NCBI RefSeq assembly: GCF_947498635.1
Contig: NZ_CANMKV010000007.1
Span: 62,001 to 126,000, forward strand
DNA length: 64,000 nt
Origin: an uncultured Microbulbifer sp.
GTDB lineage: Bacteria; Pseudomonadota; Gammaproteobacteria; Pseudomonadales; Cellvibrionaceae
Direction: 5' to 3'
Shown here: piece by piece, positions 62,094 through 64,000 of the stretch
Position numbering within the stretch: the first letter of the stretch is position 1
How the letters are laid out: every line of letters begins with the position of its first letter
Translations under genes and position numbers: made by a program
The notes under the pieces: generated by a model
What the model was told of the DNA's origin: nothing
The model's input: the letters and a program-made list of their open reading frames with translations, nothing else
Database searches by the model: none

Positions 62094-64000
62094 ATGGCGC
62101 TGACAAAAGCCGCTCTAAAAAATCCCGCCGCCGCTGGTGTGGCCGTGGTACTCGCCGTATTGCTGGGAGCCTTTCTCGCCAGTCGCCTACCGGTACAACT
62201 CTTCCCCGATATCGAAAACCCGCGCATTACCATCCAGGCCGGTTGGCGCGCCGCCGCGCCCAAAGAGGTAGAGGCGGAAATTGTCGAGCCCATCGAATCG
62301 GTACTGCAGGGCCTGACTGGCCTGGAAATGATGCAGGTGAACGCGGGCCGCGGGGGCGCCTGGGTGAATTTGGAGTTCACCATGGGCACCGATATGGACA
62401 AAGTGCTGATCGATGTCATCAGCCGAATGAGTAGCCTGCCACCGCTGCCGCGGGATGCCGAGCCGCCGCGGGTGATGCTGGGCGGTTGGGGCGGGGATGC
62501 CACCGCACTCACTTATTTCTTTTTACAGAAACTTCCCGGCAATCCCCACCACCTCGACGACTACGCCGGTCTGATTGAGGATGTTTTGCGCCCGGAGCTG
62601 GAGTCTGTGCCCGGTGTCGCCAGTGTGCAGGCCCAGTCCGGTCGCGCCGCACAAGAGGAGCTGCAGGTAATTTTCGATCCCTGGAAGGCCGCCGACCTGG
62701 GTATTCAGCTGCCGGCGATCAGTCGCCAGTTGGCCTCGGCGCGGGATGTTTCCGGTGGCTTCACCGATGTGGGGCGGCGCCGTTACACCCTGCGTTTTGT
62801 TGGCGAATACCAGCCGCAGGATTTATCCGAGCTGGTGCTCGAATGGCGCAACGGCCAGCCGGTGCGCCTCGGCGATATCGCTGAGGTGCGTGTGGGGCCA
62901 TCGGAGTCGCGTGGGGTGACCACACAAAATGGCAATCCTGCGGTGTCCATGCGCATCAACCGCACCAACGATGCGAATATGCTCGCCACCCTGGAGCGGG
63001 TAAAAAAGAAAGTGGCGGAGCTCAATGACACCAAGCTGAAAAACGAGCAGTTGGTGCTGGTGCAGTCTTTCGATGCCTCGGTCTTCGTCTACCGCGCTCT
63101 CAATTTACTCGGCGGTAATCTGATGCTGGGTATTCTCCTGGCGGTGGGGGTGCTTTGGTGGTTTATGCGACGTATGCGCGCCACCCTGATTGTAGCTGCC
63201 GCCATTCCCATCTCTCTGCTTTCCACCTTCGTCGTCCTGTCCGCTGCCGGCCGCAGTGTGAATGTGATTTCCCTCGCCGGCCTCGCCTTCGCTACCGGCA
63301 TGGTGCTCGATGCCGCGATTGTGGTGTTGGAAAATATTGTACGCCTGCGCGAAAAAGGTCTGGGGCCCGAGGAGGCCTCGGAGCAGGGGGCTGGACAGGT
63401 GTGGGGGGCACTGTTGGCGAGCACGGCCACCACGGTGGCGATCTTCCTGCCGGTCTTCTTCCTCAACAGTGTCGAGGGGCAGGTGTTTGGTGACCTAGCC
63501 CTGACCATTGCTGTGGCAGTCGTGTTTTCCCTGCTCGCTGCTGTGGCCATAGTGCCACTGGCGGCAAAGCTGTGGTTGCCGCCGATTTCCAATGAGGACC
63601 GCTTGGCGCGGGTGTGGGAAAAAATCACTGCCCGTGTGATGGCGCTAACCAGTACGCGCGCGCGGCGCTGGCAGGTGATCGGCGGGTTCTTACTGGTGCC
63701 TATTGCCGCGACTTATTTTTTCTTACCCAACCTCGATTATTTACCGCCGGTAAAAAGAGATGCGGTAGATGTATGGATGAATTTTCCTTCGTCGACCAAC
63801 ACCAAGACGATTGAGAAGGAAATCGTCAACGAGCTGGATCGGCGCATGGCGCCTTACATGAGCGGCGAGCGCCAACCGGAATTGAAGAACTACTACATTA
63901 TTTCCTGGCCCAACGGCGGTACCATGGGGGTGCGCGTTAAAGATATGGATCAAGCCAAAGAGATGGAGCGGCTGCTGCGTGAAGAAATTCTGGTGGATAT
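62094..64000 (+). CDS. RND-family efflux permease, partial (runs off the window)
   Basis: 635 codons visible, no stop before the window end; a full protein should be about 1,000-1,050 residues. N-terminal helix AVVLAVLLGAFLASRLPVQLFP, then the porter-domain repeats and the membrane-helix bundle with IPISLLSTFVVL. The transmembrane proton-relay position reads MVLDAAIVVLENI: Asp406 is kept, but the second Asp of the usual DD pair is Ala407. AAGGG lies 8 bases before the ATG. It starts a new transcript; its fusion partner would have to lie downstream or elsewhere. Substrate unknown. Confidence 0.9.
   Translation, partial: MALTKAALKNPAAAGVAVVLAVLLGAFLASRLPVQLFPDIENPRITIQAGWRAAAPKEVEAEIVEPIESVLQGLTGLEMMQVNAGRGGAWVNLEFTMGTDMDKVLIDVISRMSSLPPLPRDAEPPRVMLGGWGGDATALTYFFLQKLPGNPHHLDDYAGLIEDVLRPELESVPGVASVQAQSGRAAQEELQVIFDPWKAADLGIQLPAISRQLASARDVSGGFTDVGRRRYTLRFVGEYQPQDLSELVLEWRNGQPVRLGDIAEVRVGPSESRGVTTQNGNPAVSMRINRTNDANMLATLERVKKKVAELNDTKLKNEQLVLVQSFDASVFVYRALNLLGGNLMLGILLAVGVLWWFMRRMRATLIVAAAIPISLLSTFVVLSAAGRSVNVISLAGLAFATGMVLDAAIVVLENIVRLREKGLGPEEASEQGAGQVWGALLASTATTVAIFLPVFFLNSVEGQVFGDLALTIAVAVVFSLLAAVAIVPLAAKLWLPPISNEDRLARVWEKITARVMALTSTRARRWQVIGGFLLVPIAATYFFLPNLDYLPPVKRDAVDVWMNFPSSTNTKTIEKEIVNELDRRMAPYMSGERQPELKNYYIISWPNGGTMGVRVKDMDQAKEMERLLREEILVD

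Noticed and set aside
1..64000. Phage, transposon, CRISPR or toxin-antitoxin system
   Set aside because: No integrase, transposase, terminal repeats, regular direct-repeat array or antitoxin-like pair was found.

Overview
The window looks like a chromosomal segment of a marine, GC-rich (roughly high-50s percent GC by eye) gammaproteobacterium of the Cellvibrionales, most likely Microbulbifer or a close relative. This is an inference from protein character, from the fused BioH-BioC biotin protein also known in Saccharophagus, and from Pseudomonas-like gene order (fimX ... serB; bioBF-HC-D followed by a DUF3094 protein and an acyl-CoA dehydrogenase). Most of it is housekeeping or conserved accessory content. 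I see no phage, insertion sequence, CRISPR array, rRNA or tRNA.

Layout. 0.3-8.8 kb (mostly +): acetyl-CoA synthetase, small membrane and VOC proteins, a secreted catalase with its ankyrin partner behind an OxyR-like site, the SrkA kinase overlapping into cysE, and a GNAT enzyme. 8.8-14.1 kb: the EF-P module (epmA and efp on -, epmB on +), interrupted by a class II aldolase and a heme-oxygenase-like di-iron protein. 14.4-23.6 kb: a FimX-like degenerate c-di-GMP protein, a Tat-exported PhoD phosphatase, an M1 aminopeptidase lipoprotein, a 41-residue lipoprotein, serB and its usual neighbour ytjB. 23.7-30.9 kb: a complete leucine/isovalerate degradation operon, liuRABCDE, with a perfect palindrome at its promoter. 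31.2-36.5 kb: an AT-rich, gene-poor patch on the minus strand (NTF2-like protein, multicopper oxidase, DUF1287 protein, small membrane protein, GNAT). 36.5-46.4 kb: a DUF945 protein, ppc, a DUF4870-like protein, a kinase-less hybrid sensor, an Asp/Glu racemase-family protein, the alaE exporter divergent from a padR regulator, and a KAS III enzyme. 46.6-52.6 kb: comF divergent from bioB-bioF-bioHC, then bioD, with a BirA-type operator over the comF start codon. 52.7-55.5 kb: a fadE-type dehydrogenase under a PsrA-type operator, DUF3094, and a nitroreductase-fold protein carrying the iodotyrosine deiodinase triad. 55.6-59.2 kb: creBCD. 59.2-64 kb: an EVE-domain protein, an AlgZ/AlgR-like LytS/LytTR pair, and an RND permease that runs off the right edge.

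Coupled functions. Acs, the liu pathway and FadE all feed acyl-CoA or acetyl-CoA pools, and Ppc balances the TCA cycle. LiuB/LiuD need biotin, which the bio genes supply. EpmB and EpmA make and attach beta-lysine to Efp Lys34. The most interesting items for follow-up are the deiodinase-like protein, the CADD-like di-iron protein beside an aldolase, the HATPase-less hybrid kinase, the RND pump lacking one transmembrane aspartate, and the BirA operator/promoter arrangement.
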